Below are positions 32,547-43,753 of a stretch of 64,000 bases of DNA, piece after piece. This DNA comes from Gonatopus flavifemur (lineage: Eukaryota > Arthropoda > Insecta > Hymenoptera > Dryinidae): the NCBI GenBank assembly GCA_018340375.1, contig JAFFJZ010000002.1, forward strand, positions 11,674,001 through 11,738,000, written 5' to 3'. The notes under the pieces are model-generated. The model was given only the letters and a program-made list of their open reading frames with translations, was not told the origin of the DNA and made no database searches. Each line of letters starts with the position of its first letter. The stretch's first letter is position 1. The position numbers and the translations under genes were made by a program.

Positions 32547-32817
32547 AAAAATCCAGCTGGGATTCGACGTGGATTCCAGCTCCGAAATTTACCTGCGTTT
32601 CCAGCTGGGATTCCTCATTTCCAGGTGGAATCCCAGCTGAAATTTCAACTCCAACGTGGGATTTCAGTTGGAATTTCTGATCCCATGTGGAATTCCAGTT
32701 GGAATTGGAAATCTCACATGGAATCCAGTTGGAGTTCTTGATTCCAGGTGGAGTCTCAGCTGGCAACACAGGTAAATTTCGGATCTGGAATCCACGTGGA
32801 ATCCCAGCTGGGTTTTT
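32547..32817. mobile_element. 271-bp element rich in 'CCAGCTGGGATTC'
   Basis: Left aaaatccagctgggattcga, right ggaatcccagctgggttttt. An inner inverted pair, gaaatttacctgcgtttcca and gcaacacaggtaaatttcgg, is also present. Words gtggaatcc and ggattcca recur throughout. Open frames on both strands are repeat-derived. Confidence 0.75.
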
Positions 32818-33981
32818 ATAATAGGATCGTCATTATTTATATGGAATCTTCACTTTGATTAATGAATGTAATTATTCGAAGAGTAATCAATGAATGTGAA
32901 GGAGAGTGATTCATATTCATGAGCAGAGTATTTTACGCTCAAACATACCATAATATCATTTTTGTTCTCATGTACTTGGTGAAATCATCTGATGTGCAAA
33001 CTAATTTCATATTCAATATGTATTCAGATTAACTACGTTGGTTAGTTGACTGTAATGCCAACCAGAGAGATGATAAATTTACACGAAGTGTATCAATTCT
33101 AATTCAATATCAGCAACTAGAAAATGTATCCTGAAATTTTCAAATTATAATCATTTTAATTTTGTAAAGAAAAGGTTTTGAAATCAATAACTTATATTTC
33201 AGTATAAAATCAGAAAAAGAAACAAACAGGGCCTTTTGCTAACAAAGTTTTTTGAAACCTCCAATATTTGTGCAATATTTGGAACTCTGAAAAAAAAACT
33301 AAATAAGATCTCGCGTTGAGAAATAATTTCATAGAATTTATCTAAGGTTTTGATATAATTGTCCTACAGGAAGAATTCGGTTAAAGATGAAGATTACCAA
33401 TATAAATAAATAGAAAATCTACAAGAATTGTGTAGACTTGAGAAAAAAATAGTCAGAATTAATATTGACGTGATCATTTGATCAGCTAAAATCAGTACAT
33501 AATTTTCGATCATCATTCTTGATGCTTTATGTCTTTCAAAGTATCATCATCAAAGGATTAAATATCTACTGGTCTGATGAATGGTTCTTTCTTATACACT
33601 TTTACAAAAAAAATTTCCCACTCCTGTCTTAATACCCTCAACTTCGATATCCTAGCTCATGTTTTGGCCTGAACATTTATTTTCTGATTACAACTTATTC
33701 GAAACCTTCTTGACCAATTTTTGTACCTATAAAAACTCAAATAGAATTGTACACATTTTCATATACAACCTAATGTGGAATTTGGTCGAAACGTTGATGC
33801 ACTCATGAAAAGATTTCTGCCTTTTATCTGGCTTGGAAAGTCAAGTGACTATTCTTTGTGTTCTTTGTATTTCAGGAACTTTTAGCGCTATGAAGATTTT
33901 ATCGTTGGTCATCCGAGTTCTTCGGATATTCCCTCTCATCTACACAATATCACCAAAAAACCCAGTGAGAGTATACAAAAA
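32818..33981. other. AT-rich intergenic DNA
   Basis: No gene, repeat boundary or RNA supported. Confidence 0.4.
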
Positions 33982-34164
33982 TCATAGGATAAGAATCTTT
34001 GAATAGCAATAGTAGGAGTGTATCGCTCCATGTTGATCCTTGCAGGAATGCAAAGTCACTCTTGTTTCACCACATTCAATAATTCGTCCACCCTCAGAAA
34101 GCACAAAACATTTGTGGCTTTTTGGGAATTCTTCTCGTCTGTGCATCAAATCATCGATTCTCAA
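33982..34164 (-). pseudogene. Coding-like fragment, unrecognised
   Basis: 60-codon minus-strand frame with several Cys and His and a balanced composition (contains GGRIIECGETRVTLHSC). The plus strand is open over the same span. No family recognised. Confidence 0.22.
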
Positions 34165-34263
34165 AATGAAAATGTGTCTTCACTCCTAAATACTTGTATT
34201 CGGATTTTTTCTTAAATGGAATTTGCATCATATTTTGATTTCAAAGAAATACAAGGTTCCAAG

Positions 34264-34953
34264 ATGTTGCTGAAGTGTGAATCGTTTATTGAAACGAATT
34301 AATAATGGAATAACACAATATTCAGCTACTGAATACAAAAAATCTTGCAACCTATTACACGAGTCGACAAACAAGAATTTTTTTTCTTCTGGGTTTCTGT
34401 TCTGATGCATAAATTCTGATGCTAGGCCTCGAAAAACACAAAAATATCCATCCTTAGCTTTTGAAGTTTGCTTTTATATGATAAAAGATTACATTTGGAG
34501 TTTGATACGAGAAAGTCCATACAAACGTAAAAAAACCACTACAAATCTTCATTTTTAAACTAGATTTTGTGTCACTTTACATTTGTATGCTATTACTAAT
34601 CCTTACTATTAAATTAAAAAGACTCCGATGTTCAACAAAAATTTTTCTGATTGTAATCTATAGTGAAATTATGAAACAATCAATTATTTTTCTTGAAATT
34701 CAAAAACTTGCTCTGGTTTCTACGAAAGCAAACTTTGATCAAAAAACTTATTCTTCCCGTTACTAGTAATGTAGAAGAAAACAAAATTCGACATTCAGAA
34801 GTCAGACCCAAAAATCGTGTCGACGGGGGTTATTCAAACGATGTTTTTAATTCTAAGGAGTCAATTTCGGAAGATAAATAACAATGATTTATTAGATTCC
34901 GTGAGTTTGAATTTTCGTTCCATTGCTGAAAACGAGTCAAACTTCAAGAACAT
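34264..34953. mobile_element. MITE family 'GAAGTTTGAATCGTTT', copy 2 (interrupted)
   Basis: Left end atgttgctgaagtgtgaatc, right end gagtcaaacttcaagaacat. Compared with the copies of 185-217 bp at 6727 and 62116, about 475 bp is inserted between about 34375 and 34830. The insert is AT-rich with a 65-codon frame (34569-34766) and no recognised feature. Confidence 0.65.
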
Positions 34954-35217
34954 GTTCCAAGACAAAGTAAGATCATTCAAGTGGAAGTGGACATTGAAAT
35001 TATATTCAAATGTGTTGGATTCAGATTTAATTGTCTGGATTATTCATCCATCCATATATCAAACCATCGCTTTTCACGATTACACTGTAGCTAGTAAATT
35101 GTAAACTGTAGCGAAGGTAAAAAGAAATCTTAACCCATCTATTCCCAAAAACATACATTATGATATTATGATTGATGAATTCCGTATCTTTAAAGAACGC
35201 AAACCAGATAACATGTA
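34954..35217 (+). pseudogene. 3' end of a decayed gene, unrecognised
   Basis: One plus-strand frame stays open except for a single TAA at 35102-35104 and ends at 35217. The part after the stop is protein-like (contains NIHYDIMIDEFRIFKERK). The part before it (contains HPSIYQTIAFHDYTV) is less clear. It begins immediately after the MITE, which may have cut the 5' part away. No family recognised. Confidence 0.3.
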
Positions 35218-35261
35218 AGATTGTCGTTCGATTGCTTCTGCCCACACAACACTTTTGGTCT

Positions 35262-35545
35262 TCAAAATATTTTGAGGAACTGTTCAGAGAAGTTTAAGAA
35301 GTCTTGAAGAAGAACATGAAAAGATATCCTTAAGATGTCTAAAACAGTTCTCACTTCTAAAATACGTCCAAAAGATATCTTTTACAAGATCTAAAACTTT
35401 TCTTCTGAGATTATATCTTTTAGGCATCTTATAGAAATCTTTTAGAAGTGAGAACTGATTTAGATCTCCGGAAGATATCTTTTCATGTTGCATAGGACTT
35501 TTTTGAATTTGACTTGAGATGTCTTTTAGAACTGAAATGCTGTGT
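35262..35545. repeat. 'AGATATCTT' repeat, copy 3
   Basis: Words aaaagatatcctt, ccaaaagatatctttta and ggaagatatcttttcatgttgcata match 6308-6490. Ends approximate. Confidence 0.6.
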
Positions 35546-35993
35546 AGATGACTTGTTATTAACGACGTTATCATTGCGAGGTTGCTATAACTCTTGTGTA
35601 TGGGTTTTATAAGCTTTTGTAAGCCACGCGCGTGTCAACGACAAACCTGTTCGTCATTCTTGCCACAAGCTCGCCTGACTACCTTTCGGCAAAGTTGAAT
35701 TGCTATCCAGGAAGTGTGGTTAGATGGTTGTAACAACAACAACAATAATGAAAATATACACAAATATATTACCATTCTTCGAAAACAAGCATCCTGATTC
35801 GACTTCACAAACAATTGTTAATTCATTCCATCAAAAACAACTGATTTCAAAAGTTTGTTGTTGCATTTGTTGCATTGTTGCATTTAGAACTTATTCCAAA
35901 AGTTTGTTGTTGTCTGTGCATTGTACTTCAATTCCAGATTGTTAACAATATTTTTATTAAATTTTGAAAATATGGTTCCACAAATGTAAAGCT
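35546..35993. other. Unique DNA
   Basis: A GC-richer patch at about 35615-35690 (cacgcgcgtgtc) and an acaacaacaacaataatg microsatellite at about 35729. A 73-codon plus frame (35724-35945) starts in the microsatellite; weak. Confidence 0.3.
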
Positions 35994-36226
35994 AGCGGCC
36001 CCTGACGATGCAACCCAAGCCAAATCTTTTCTGACAAATTATTAGATAATAAAGCAATAAGAGGAAAATATCGCTCTGTATAGACCACCTTTATTGATTG
36101 AAGAAGGTCTGTACAGAGCGATATTTCGATTTCATTTCTTCGTTTTCGAGTAATTTGTCAGAATAGTTGTGGTTGTGTCCTTTTGTAACCAACGGTTACG
36201 GTCTGGTTGCATCTTCAGGGGTCGCT
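35994..36226. mobile_element. 233-bp hairpin MITE
   Basis: Left agcggcccctgacgatgcaac, right gttgcatcttcaggggtcgct. Inner arms aatatcgctctgtatagacc and ggtctgtacagagcgatatt. Long foldback with small loop. Confidence 0.85.
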
Positions 36227-36685
36227 GTTATCACCTTAAATTGCACCACTAGCATATCGGTAAAACAGAAAAGCGCACAATCCTTCACGCAATTGAAACA
36301 TGAACTTGAACTCCAATCCAATCACTGAGTTTTGATTTGCTGGTGTGTGTTTCACATAAGTTACAGCAAACTTCATGAATTTGTCTCATTTTTGGTTGAT
36401 TTCCTTTGTTGATAAGAAGTTGAGTTTATATTCCTTTATGCGGCAAGTGAAACTGTAAGTATAAAACCTTAAAGTGGTAAATCTGAGTGATGAAATATCC
36501 AATCGTTTGTTTGGATACTTCCCCCTACACTCAAAATAATCTGAAAGCGTACATAGGCGTGTTAAGCGTACATGGTACAATTCAAGCACACAAAGTGCAA
36601 TTTAGGAAAACGTTGTCCATTATTCATTTATTTGGTATCAAGTACCCTTTTTATCTTCTCCCAATCTCATCATGGAGATAAGACT
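36227..36685. other. Intergenic with a weak open frame
   Basis: A 64-codon plus frame (36487-36681) and a 67-codon minus frame (36386-36589) overlap. Neither is supported. Confidence 0.3.
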
Positions 36686-36924
36686 GTACAGGGGAAAAAG
36701 TATTTATTAGAATCTAAGACATTATTATTTGAAATATAGGGTTTTATTTATTTGGAATAGGTCCAAATATTTTTTCGATGCAACAGAATTTGTTGTTCGA
36801 ATGATGGACCAAATAATAAATTCTTGCACATGAACAGAACATTCATTCCTGTCAAAGAAATATCTATTTAGATTCATTCAAATAACAAATTCTTAGATTC
36901 AAATAAATACTTTCTTCTGTGTAT
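36686..36924. mobile_element. 239-bp MITE, CAC-N-G type ends
   Basis: Left tacaggggaaaaagtattta then ttagaatctaaga; right tcttagattc then aaataaatactttcttctgtgta. TA outside both ends. A related fragment lies at 28226-28340. Confidence 0.7.
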
Positions 36925-36969
36925 AAGTCAAGAGGACTTTTGTGGGCATGCGATTTTCATTTCATCAAT

Positions 36970-38020
36970 TTTCTATACCAAGAAATGGAGGCAAATTCTT
37001 AAGTGATGCAATATTGGCACGCTTACCTTACTCATAAAAACCAGCACATGATCAAATTTCTGATTCAATGAGAGAAATATTTATACGAAGTAATTCCATG
37101 CATGCAGTCTAATGAAAAATCTTTTTCATTCAAGCAATCAACTCTTATGGAAGCACTTTATCGAAATATATACGAAAGGTTGTTACGACTCTTCGAGATT
37201 TTCTTACAAATATTTCATCACCATTCTCAAGAATTTACAATGAGAAAAGAGTTTTATTAAAATTGAGAGATAGTTGGATGCGGCGAATTGAATATGAAAT
37301 TACCTCTTCCCTTTTTATATACCTTCTGAAATGGGACATGACTGGATTATTATTAAGAAAAACACCCTTTTGCCTTGCGGCGTGAGAAATGATTTCTTTG
37401 ATATCGACATAATTTATACGCTGAAAATAAATCTCAAGATTCAATGTGAATAATCAAAAGTTTATTCTGCGTGAAGAAACTCCGTTCTCAATGTCAAAAG
37501 CATATCGCCACGTCCCAAATGTATCTTATCCTTCCAGTCAACGCAGTAAACCTCGCAGTCGTTCGAATCATAACATTTTGATGTCTGAAATTTTTATTCT
37601 ACTGTATGAATTTATTCACTTGGCGATGGTGGAATGAAAATAATAAATACGCGAACTCTATTGAATCCAAAAAGTCATCAAGTTTATTGAAAAAGAATGT
37701 TTATTCATCATGATTTAAAATGCGACAAGATCGAGTTGTTGAAATTCAAAACATTCGAGAGTACATTCCAGAGTTTCAATGTTTTTGACTGCTCCATGTT
37801 TGGAAAAAAGAGGAGAAGTTTATATTGTACAAGAACAAGTAGAAAAATGGAATTGGAAAAATGATGAATTATTAATGACGATTTTGTGGTAGTTTCTTTT
37901 CTCCACAAGGTCATAGTGATATTCGTTGCCCTCGTGCTGAACATCGATTATTGTGATCGTCGAAAGCATCTCCAAGCTGAGATATTATCTTTCCAATATC
38001 CCTACACGTACTCGAGATGA
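36970..38020 (+). pseudogene. Decayed coding region, unrecognised, at least six segments
   Basis: The densest coding-like stretch of the window. Plus-strand segments in changing frames: about 36978-37043 (contains NGGKFLSDAILARLPY), 37081-37260 (contains STLMEALYRNIYERLL), about 37339-37452 (contains NTLLPCGVRNDFFDIDII), 37446-37637 (contains EETPFSMSKAYRHVPNV), about 37615-37697, 37708-37776 (contains RVVEIQNIREYIPEF), about 37775-37893 (contains GEVYIVQEQVEKWNWKND) and about 37955-38015 (contains DRRKHLQAEILSFQYP). Adjacent segments meet at single frame changes, as expected for a gene (or two) with several indels. No MITE interrupts it. No family recognised. Confidence 0.4.
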
Positions 38021-38592
38021 TACGAAGCGTAAATAACAACCTCAAATGCATTCTTACTGTACAAACATATCTCGATCCGCTCGTTTGTTTCAACATTTTT
38101 CGGTTTCTCTTCATATTTTGGTCTCTATACAACCTTGATCCCATGCACTTTCCCATACCAGGGATCGTAATAGTCTGGAATGGCACTCAACCCCCAAATA
38201 CTTTCAAATTCAAGCAAAGTATGATCAACAGAAATACTGATAAAATACATTGAGATCAACAATCGAATAAAATCCGTTATTGCCCCAAAAATATTTCAAA
38301 TAAAGAATCTCATTGAAGTGTAACACGAATGCCAGCAGAATCTACTCCCAAAGTACGAAATCTTCATATATACTTGAAATAATTTATTATTTTAAACCCA
38401 CTCGGTTCACTGTTTAGCCAAAACAAACCAACTGATTCATAATCACAGATCAGACACCTATGACTTATACACTGTGTGAATTGTTTCCAGAGGAATAAGT
38501 AAGCACTATGTACACATATTAACATGTACGATATTTTCCCTTTAGGTAGCTCACGTCTGGAAGAACAAACCGATGAATATAACATTTAAAAC
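38021..38592. other. Unique DNA
   Basis: A plus frame at 38017-38253 and a minus frame at 37911-38186 overlap; neither is convincing. Confidence 0.25.
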
Positions 38593-38935
38593 TTGTCTAA
38601 AAGTATCGCGTGAGATATCAAGATATTCATTGAATATCTTCTGAAAGATGTCTCTGAGAGATGTCTGAGATGGTTAAACAAAACCATTGATTCTCGCCAA
38701 ATCTCATTGAATCTTGTACAATGTTCTGATCAAATCCTATTCAAGCATTTGTCGATGAGATTCAATCAGATCAATGTATTTTTCAATGTGATTCTAATTG
38801 AATTTTGCCAAATCTGATTGAATCTTGTAAAATGTTCTGACCAAATCCCATTAAATTTCATTTCATCAGATTCTATGGATTCTTTTAACCAGGGGTCTTA
38901 CGCAACACTTTTGGACAAGCTTAAGATGTCATGTT
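38593..38935. repeat. Duplicated 'CAAATCTNATTGAATCTTGT' units
   Basis: The word ccaaatctcattgaatcttg (about 38698) recurs as ccaaatctgattgaatcttg (about 38809), followed by caatgttctgatcaaatcc and aaatgttctgaccaaatcc. Preceded by agatatct/agatgtct words like the 6.3-kb family. Confidence 0.55.
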
Positions 38936-39207
38936 TATTGAAAAGTCAACAAGATTTTTTTGCATACTTTCATTCTGTTCCTGATTTTATAATTTTCAGT
39001 TCTTATTTCCAATATTCTTGAAATTAAAAAGCGCTCCGTTAAAATCATCTTTTTACATCTTATAGATGTAGAGTAAACCGGGGTAAGATGACGCAGTTTC
39101 TTACACCACTACAGCATGAAATGATACATAAAACCTTGTTCACTCACAGAAAATCTAAAGATGTCAATTGAATCTTTATACTTTTCTTGAGTGAAGAAAA
39201 ATTTGTA
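38936..39207. other. Intergenic, nothing recognised
   Basis: No gene seen. gtaaaccggggtaagatgacgc (39071) and gtgcgtcatctcaccccac (39479) are a loose inverted pair around the next MITE, possibly the ends of an older element. Confidence 0.35.
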
Positions 39208-39449
39208 TACACTGAAAAAATTTTGTTGCAAAGATTACCGTGAAATTCTAGTAATCAAAGGACAAGTAAAAATTCTTCAAAAAATTACTGCGCAGCCTTT
39301 AAAAATAAGGGAGTTTCTGAACAGCTGAAAGTGATATTTTTTATGAGTTATACAAAATGCACAATAATTCAATATTTCAGAGAATCCCTACTCGTCCCTC
39401 GATCACTGAAATTCAACAGTAATTTTTTAAATGAAATTTTGTCAGTGTA
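39208..39449. mobile_element. MITE family 'CAGTAATCGAAGG', complete copy
   Basis: Left tacactgaaaaaattttgtt, right aatgaaattttgtcagtgta. Inner arms gaaattctagtaatcaaagg and tcgatcactgaaattcaac. TA outside both ends. Other copies at 8003-8130 and 62438-62920. Confidence 0.8.
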
Positions 39450-39763
39450 TTATTTCATGTTGTAGGATAGTGAGGGAGTGCGTCATCTCACCCCACTTCA
39501 TTCTACTTCGTACGTAAGGAGAGTTTGAAAGATTTGAAAGTAATGCATCGAGCGTCTTACACGTATTGTGAAGACATTTCGAGACACGGAATGTTTATTA
39601 TCGAATAAGTTCCATGGAATACTGATTTCATGATTCCAAAATGAGAGCATTAATTATGAACACACCCGACTAGAAATTCAACCGGGTTAACCCGATAAAA
39701 TGTGACTGAATTTTCAGTCAGGTAATAGAGAAGTGGTAAAAAAATACATTCCAAACCAATGTC
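39450..39763. other. Intergenic
   Basis: Contains cccgactagaaattcaaccggg at about 39665, a terminus-like word of the CCCGAGT family. No gene. Confidence 0.35.
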
Positions 39764-39959
39764 GCCAGATTCGAGGCATACACCGTTCCTTCCCCTTCCA
39801 TCGAGCCCCTCTCCTTTCCCCCACCATGCGAAACAAGTCGGGCGAGCGAGAGAGAAAGTAAGTTACTTTTTTCTCACCCCCCTGACTTGATTCGCATGGT
39901 GGGGGAAAGGAGAGTGGTTCGATGGAGGGGGAAGGAACGGTGTATGCCTCGAATCTGGC
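39764..39959. repeat. 196-bp GC-rich near-complete hairpin
   Basis: The arms are almost perfect inverted copies: gccagattcgaggcatacac against gtgtatgcctcgaatctggc, and tttcccccaccatgcgaa against ttcgcatggtgggggaaa. The centre also pairs (gagaaagtaa with gttacttttttctc), leaving almost no loop. The arms are far richer in G+C than the flanks. A young MITE or a hairpin-RNA locus; no second copy in the window. Confidence 0.85.
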
Positions 39960-40046
39960 AGCACTGTTCCAAATCTAGACATGAAATTCTGAAGTTATGT
40001 AAACATTCTTATTGGTCATTCCATCTAATGTGGATATATGATTGGT

Positions 40047-40257
40047 ACACAGTAGAAAATTTTTTTTTATCAACACACGTGCATGTCCCAAACGGTCCAC
40101 TCACAATTCCTGTTGAATATTGACACAAAGGATGTGAGAAATTAACCCAAAAGTGTCAAGTTTACATTGAAAATCTGTCAATCCGACCCCCAATCATGTT
40201 GATTTTCAACACGAATTTCGAATGAACCGTTTCTAACAAAAAATTTTTTACTGTGTA
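40047..40257. mobile_element. MITE family 'CCACTCNCAATTC', copy 3
   Basis: Left cacagtagaaaattttttttt, right aaaaaattttttactgtg, flanked by TA at both ends. Shares aacggtccactcacaattcc with copy 2. Confidence 0.75.
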
Positions 40258-40906
40258 GATTCCGTTGGAATTTTCCAGTTGTGGGAACCCTGGTAAAGGG
40301 CATTGATTAATTCACGTAATCATTGAAATTCCCTCGACAGTTATTTTTCAAATAATCTTGCAATCAAGAGACTACAAGACTGTCATGAGAATAACATTAT
40401 TAACTCTCCCTTAGGAAATGCTGGAAATCAATAATAATGAAGTCGAGAGATAATTCTCGTGGTCAAATCAACTTATTTCATGAGAATCGAGGATACTGGA
40501 ATCGAATAGGATGATCACGTAATGCTAGCCATTGAAAATTACTATATTTATCCGAAACATCAGTTTGAGAATCGAAGCCATAACCAAAAAAACAACAGCG
40601 TGTCGTCGTAAAAAATAAACAACTCCGAGGATTTGATGGCTTGCGGTTGGACGTTGCGAAAGTTCACCTACGCAAATAATTTATAAGAATGATGAATATT
40701 GAATAAGACATGTTTTTCAATAAGAAGAAAATAAAGTAGAACGGGGGAAAAATTCTTTTGAAACGTCAATTTCCTCCCTTGTACAGGATTCAATTCGATC
40801 TCATTTGGATGGTCATTGATTGGAAATTTGTGCAATCAGAATGTAAATGACTTGATTTCAGTGCGGCATTTTGTATTCGTCATCCGTTTATTGAATTAAA
40901 AAAAAT
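40258..40906. other. Intergenic, nothing recognised
   Basis: No gene or repeat with clear ends. Confidence 0.4.
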
Positions 40907-41170
40907 ATATATTCCATTCCCTTCACATTGAGAAATATGGGGCTGATAACTGGATTGGAAGGTTTTATTATTCGATTGTATCAAATTACTAACAAATACA
41001 CGGATTCATCGGAACCTTGTTCAGAATGTGTTTTGTGCGTCTTTCTGTTCTTCGAAACGAGTGAATATGACGATGAACGAAGATATAATAACTTATTTTA
41101 CCAAAGAATATTATATGCTGATCCTGATATGAAATTTAGTTTTCACACGCAGAAAAAACATTCGATGTGA
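40907..41170 (+). pseudogene. Coding-like fragment, unrecognised
   Basis: About 80 codons of plus-strand open frame. Contains two close Cys pairs (EPCSECVLC) and an acidic/aromatic C-terminal part (contains SEYDDERRYNNLFYQR). The final codons run into the repeat that starts at about 41166, so the 3' end is truncated. No family recognised. Confidence 0.3.
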
Positions 41171-41312
41171 CAGGGAGTCTCATTTTGTTGAGTACTTTTT
41201 GCTGTAGAGCAAATTTTTTGTTGCGACAGCAATTCATTTGCTATCACAGCAGTTTTATTAGGTCAAAAAGTTGACTCCTTCGGCGAAATTTGTTCAATAT
41301 TCTGTATATAAT
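41171..41312. repeat. 'GACAGCAA' repeat fragment
   Basis: Words ttgttgcgacagcaattcat and tttgctatcacagcag match 1-300 and 57709-57900. Confidence 0.6.
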
Positions 41313-41314
41313 CC

Positions 41315-41568
41315 TACACCGAAAAAAATAATTTATTTGGCCGAATGAACTGAAGTTAGTTATGAAAATTAGTTCCGAGTAATAAAAGAATAGAAGCCGG
41401 TAATAAAAGCTGTAGTAAATTAAGGCAACTTCAAATTAGTAACAGCAACAGCTGCAGAGCAACATGTTTGGGTAAAGTCAGAGAATTAAATTTGAATTGA
41501 GTTGAGCCAACGCCCGTTTTAGTTATCCAAATATCAACAACTGTATCTAGTTGCTGTAACTAATTTGC
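41315..41568 (+). mobile_element. MITE family 'AGAAGCCGGTAATAAAA', copy A
   Basis: Starts tacaccgaaaaaaataattt and carries gaatgaactgaagttagtta, ccgagtaataaaaga and cagttgtatctagttg-like words. The inverted copy is at 53805-54040. Confidence 0.65.
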
Positions 41569-41662
41569 ACGGAAAAAATGATTTAGCTGCAGCAGCTAAG
41601 TGGCTAGCACGGACACGGACAGCCATTAAATTAGCTCCTGCAGCTAAATTTTCTCTCCGTGT
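41569..41662. mobile_element. 94-bp hairpin MITE
   Basis: Left cacggaaaaaatgatttagc then tgcagcagctaa; right ttagctcctgcagctaaatt then ttctctccgtg. Confidence 0.75.
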
Positions 41663-41809
41663 GGAGTAAGGGTAACTCATTACTTTTCTCCTGTGTATTT
41701 CTGTATGTACCAATGGTCCAATCATGGACCAAGCCTGGCACAAGACCTGACGACCCTAGTTGAAAAAACTGGACGGTTTTTGTCCTGATATTACGTTTTT
41801 GGACTGATT

Positions 41810-41972
41810 TGGTCCTGATTGTTGAATAGTGCGGACAAAGAACAGTACTTTTTCACGATTTTAGTCTGAATTTCTCCTCCAACGAATGTAAGTAATTGAG
41901 GAGAAAATTCTGATTAAAATCATGAAAAAGTACTGTTTTCATCCGCATTATTCAAGAATCAGAACAGAATAA
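41810..41972. repeat. 163-bp foldback (41.8 kb)
   Basis: Left cctgattgttgaatagtgcg then cagtactttttcacgatttt; right aaaatcatgaaaaagtactg then cgcattattcaagaatcag. The tips tttctcctc and gaggagaaa also pair. Loop about 18 bp. Confidence 0.8.
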
Positions 41973-42590
41973 GCTTAAAAATCAAATCAGTTCAAATTTT
42001 TTGACCCGAGGAGACTTGTTTCGAACAATTCACCAAACTTGGCCCAGGCTTGAGAATGATAAGATCAGGACCAAACTTAGGTCAATGGTTTTTTCAAGCA
42101 TGGTCTAAATGATTCGCCAAGCGTCAACCAATGCTTTTTTCATCACAGATATCGATGAAAAGATCAATTTAATCCATATTTCAGCTTGACTTTCTCCCTC
42201 GGAATACCGTACATGAATCATTTCAAAGCAATGGATTAAATGTGTCCAGTATTCATGGAATACTGAAAATTTTGCTAGTCCAGCAGGAAATGTTCACAAA
42301 TCGAGTATTGCGACAGAAAATATGAATGCATCCCCTTTATGGTCGAGTAAAACGTAGTCAACAGGTTTTTAAACTTTATCGCAACTCCCCTATATCCCTA
42401 TTTTAGTCAACCTTGGGTAATTTTTCGTCAATAAATTTCCTCCGCGTATTCTGATGAGGAAAAACACAATAATTATTATTTATTTCATTCCTCATCGTAT
42501 TCTCACATCACGTCCGTTTATATTTCACACTAGTACATCTCGTATATAAAGTTTTTGCGACAACTTCGTAGATGGAAAACTTTAATTAGT
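41973..42590. other. Intergenic with repeat fragments
   Basis: 42000-42110 resembles the CTTGG/CCAAG family (cttggcccaggcttgag). 42255-42310 carries ttttgctagtccagcagg. No gene. Confidence 0.4.
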
Positions 42591-42599
42591 ACAGACGAC

Positions 42600-43432
42600 A
42601 TGGCAAAAGAATTCTCTGACCTCCTGTCTCGTGAAATACGTGTTGAGAATATTGTTTGTAACACTCGTTATTTAAATGTACCACAAACAAAAATTTATGT
42701 TCTCTGAAAAGAAGAAGAATATCAACATGAAGAAGTCATGTTGCATGATAAGGTATATGAAACATCACCCAGGGTATCCTTTGAGTCTACTCAAACAGGT
42801 ATTGAAAAATATCATTATATGCGCACAATATTGATTTTACATTATATCATACATAACCGTACTTCCTGGATGTATTAAATATGTCAGAATCTCTCTCTTC
42901 GTGTCCTTACACAGAAAGCACAATGACGATAGTTTGGGAGTCGCCAAACTCAATGCAGACGGTTAGCAAAAAATACCTGCTTTTTATTCTATCAAACCTT
43001 TCTCATGATGAAATATTGTTTGTTCAAAAGGACTTTATTTGTAACATTCGAAGAAATGTTTCTGAGGTAAAAACCAATTGCAAAAAGACATCATTTCGTA
43101 TTCATTCACACTCGATGAAATTCAATGATTTTTTTTTCTAGTCTGTGCTTTCGAATACATAAAATTCAGACTAAAAATTCGTAAGATGATTCAAATTTTC
43201 GAATTCACAACACCGGTGTGAATATTTGGATAAAATTTCTGCCCCTCGGTACAGACGACAAAAAATTCAAGTCCGATTCTTGCCCACGTTGTGGTTTCGA
43301 GATTTCATTAAAAAGTTCAAGCAAACTTTAGAATTCAATACTGGAACGATTCTTTTGGTTCATTCGACCTTTAGTTTGACTTGGAACAAAGGATTTCATT
43401 CTTCTTTGATTGTACCACGAAGTAATATATAA
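42600..43432 (+). pseudogene. Decayed plus-strand coding region, unrecognised
   Basis: Successive plus-strand segments: about 42600-42707 (contains SDLLSREIRVENIVCNT), about 42713-42875 (contains EEVMLHDKVYETSPRVSF), 42881-43141 (contains YLLFILSNLSHDEILFVQ) and 43226-43432. In another frame at about 43228-43330 a short piece reads SCPRCGFEI, a CxxC resembling half a zinc ribbon. Frame changes separate the pieces. No family recognised. Confidence 0.33.
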
Positions 43433-43598
43433 GGATGGCAATCTCCATAAAAGCGATGTGACACACTTTTTTTCGTCGACTTACATGTTCAAATTCGTCA
43501 CTTAAGTGATTGGAGACGCTACGAGCAAGGTGTTGTGCATTAACTTCAGAGTCTGGAGCCAAGTTCAGAGCATACAAAAAATTAGAGGTTATTAACAT
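43431..43598 (-). pseudogene. Coding-like minus-strand fragment converging on the previous region
   Basis: A minus-strand frame from 43598 downwards reads protein-like (contains LNLAPDSEVNAQHLARSV and SDEFEHVSRRKKV) and ends in a hydrophobic run (IAFMEIAILIYYFVV) that could be a membrane anchor. It stays open to 43371, overlapping the 3' end of the plus-strand frame tail to tail. No family recognised. Confidence 0.33.
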
Positions 43599-43753
43599 AA
43601 CCTTTTATTAACCTTACGGTATCGGATTGTATTCACAATCAAATTATTTATTATAGCTCAGAATTGGAAAAAAAACTATTCATCAATTGGGTAAGGGTTC
43701 TTCCTAGAAATAACCAGGGTTGCCAGAATTTTTTGATGAAAGTAGCTTCATCT

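Noticed and set aside
32500..32769. Open frames on both strands rich in P, W, S and I
   Set aside because: They read the CCAGCTGGGATTC repeat element; both strands are equally open.
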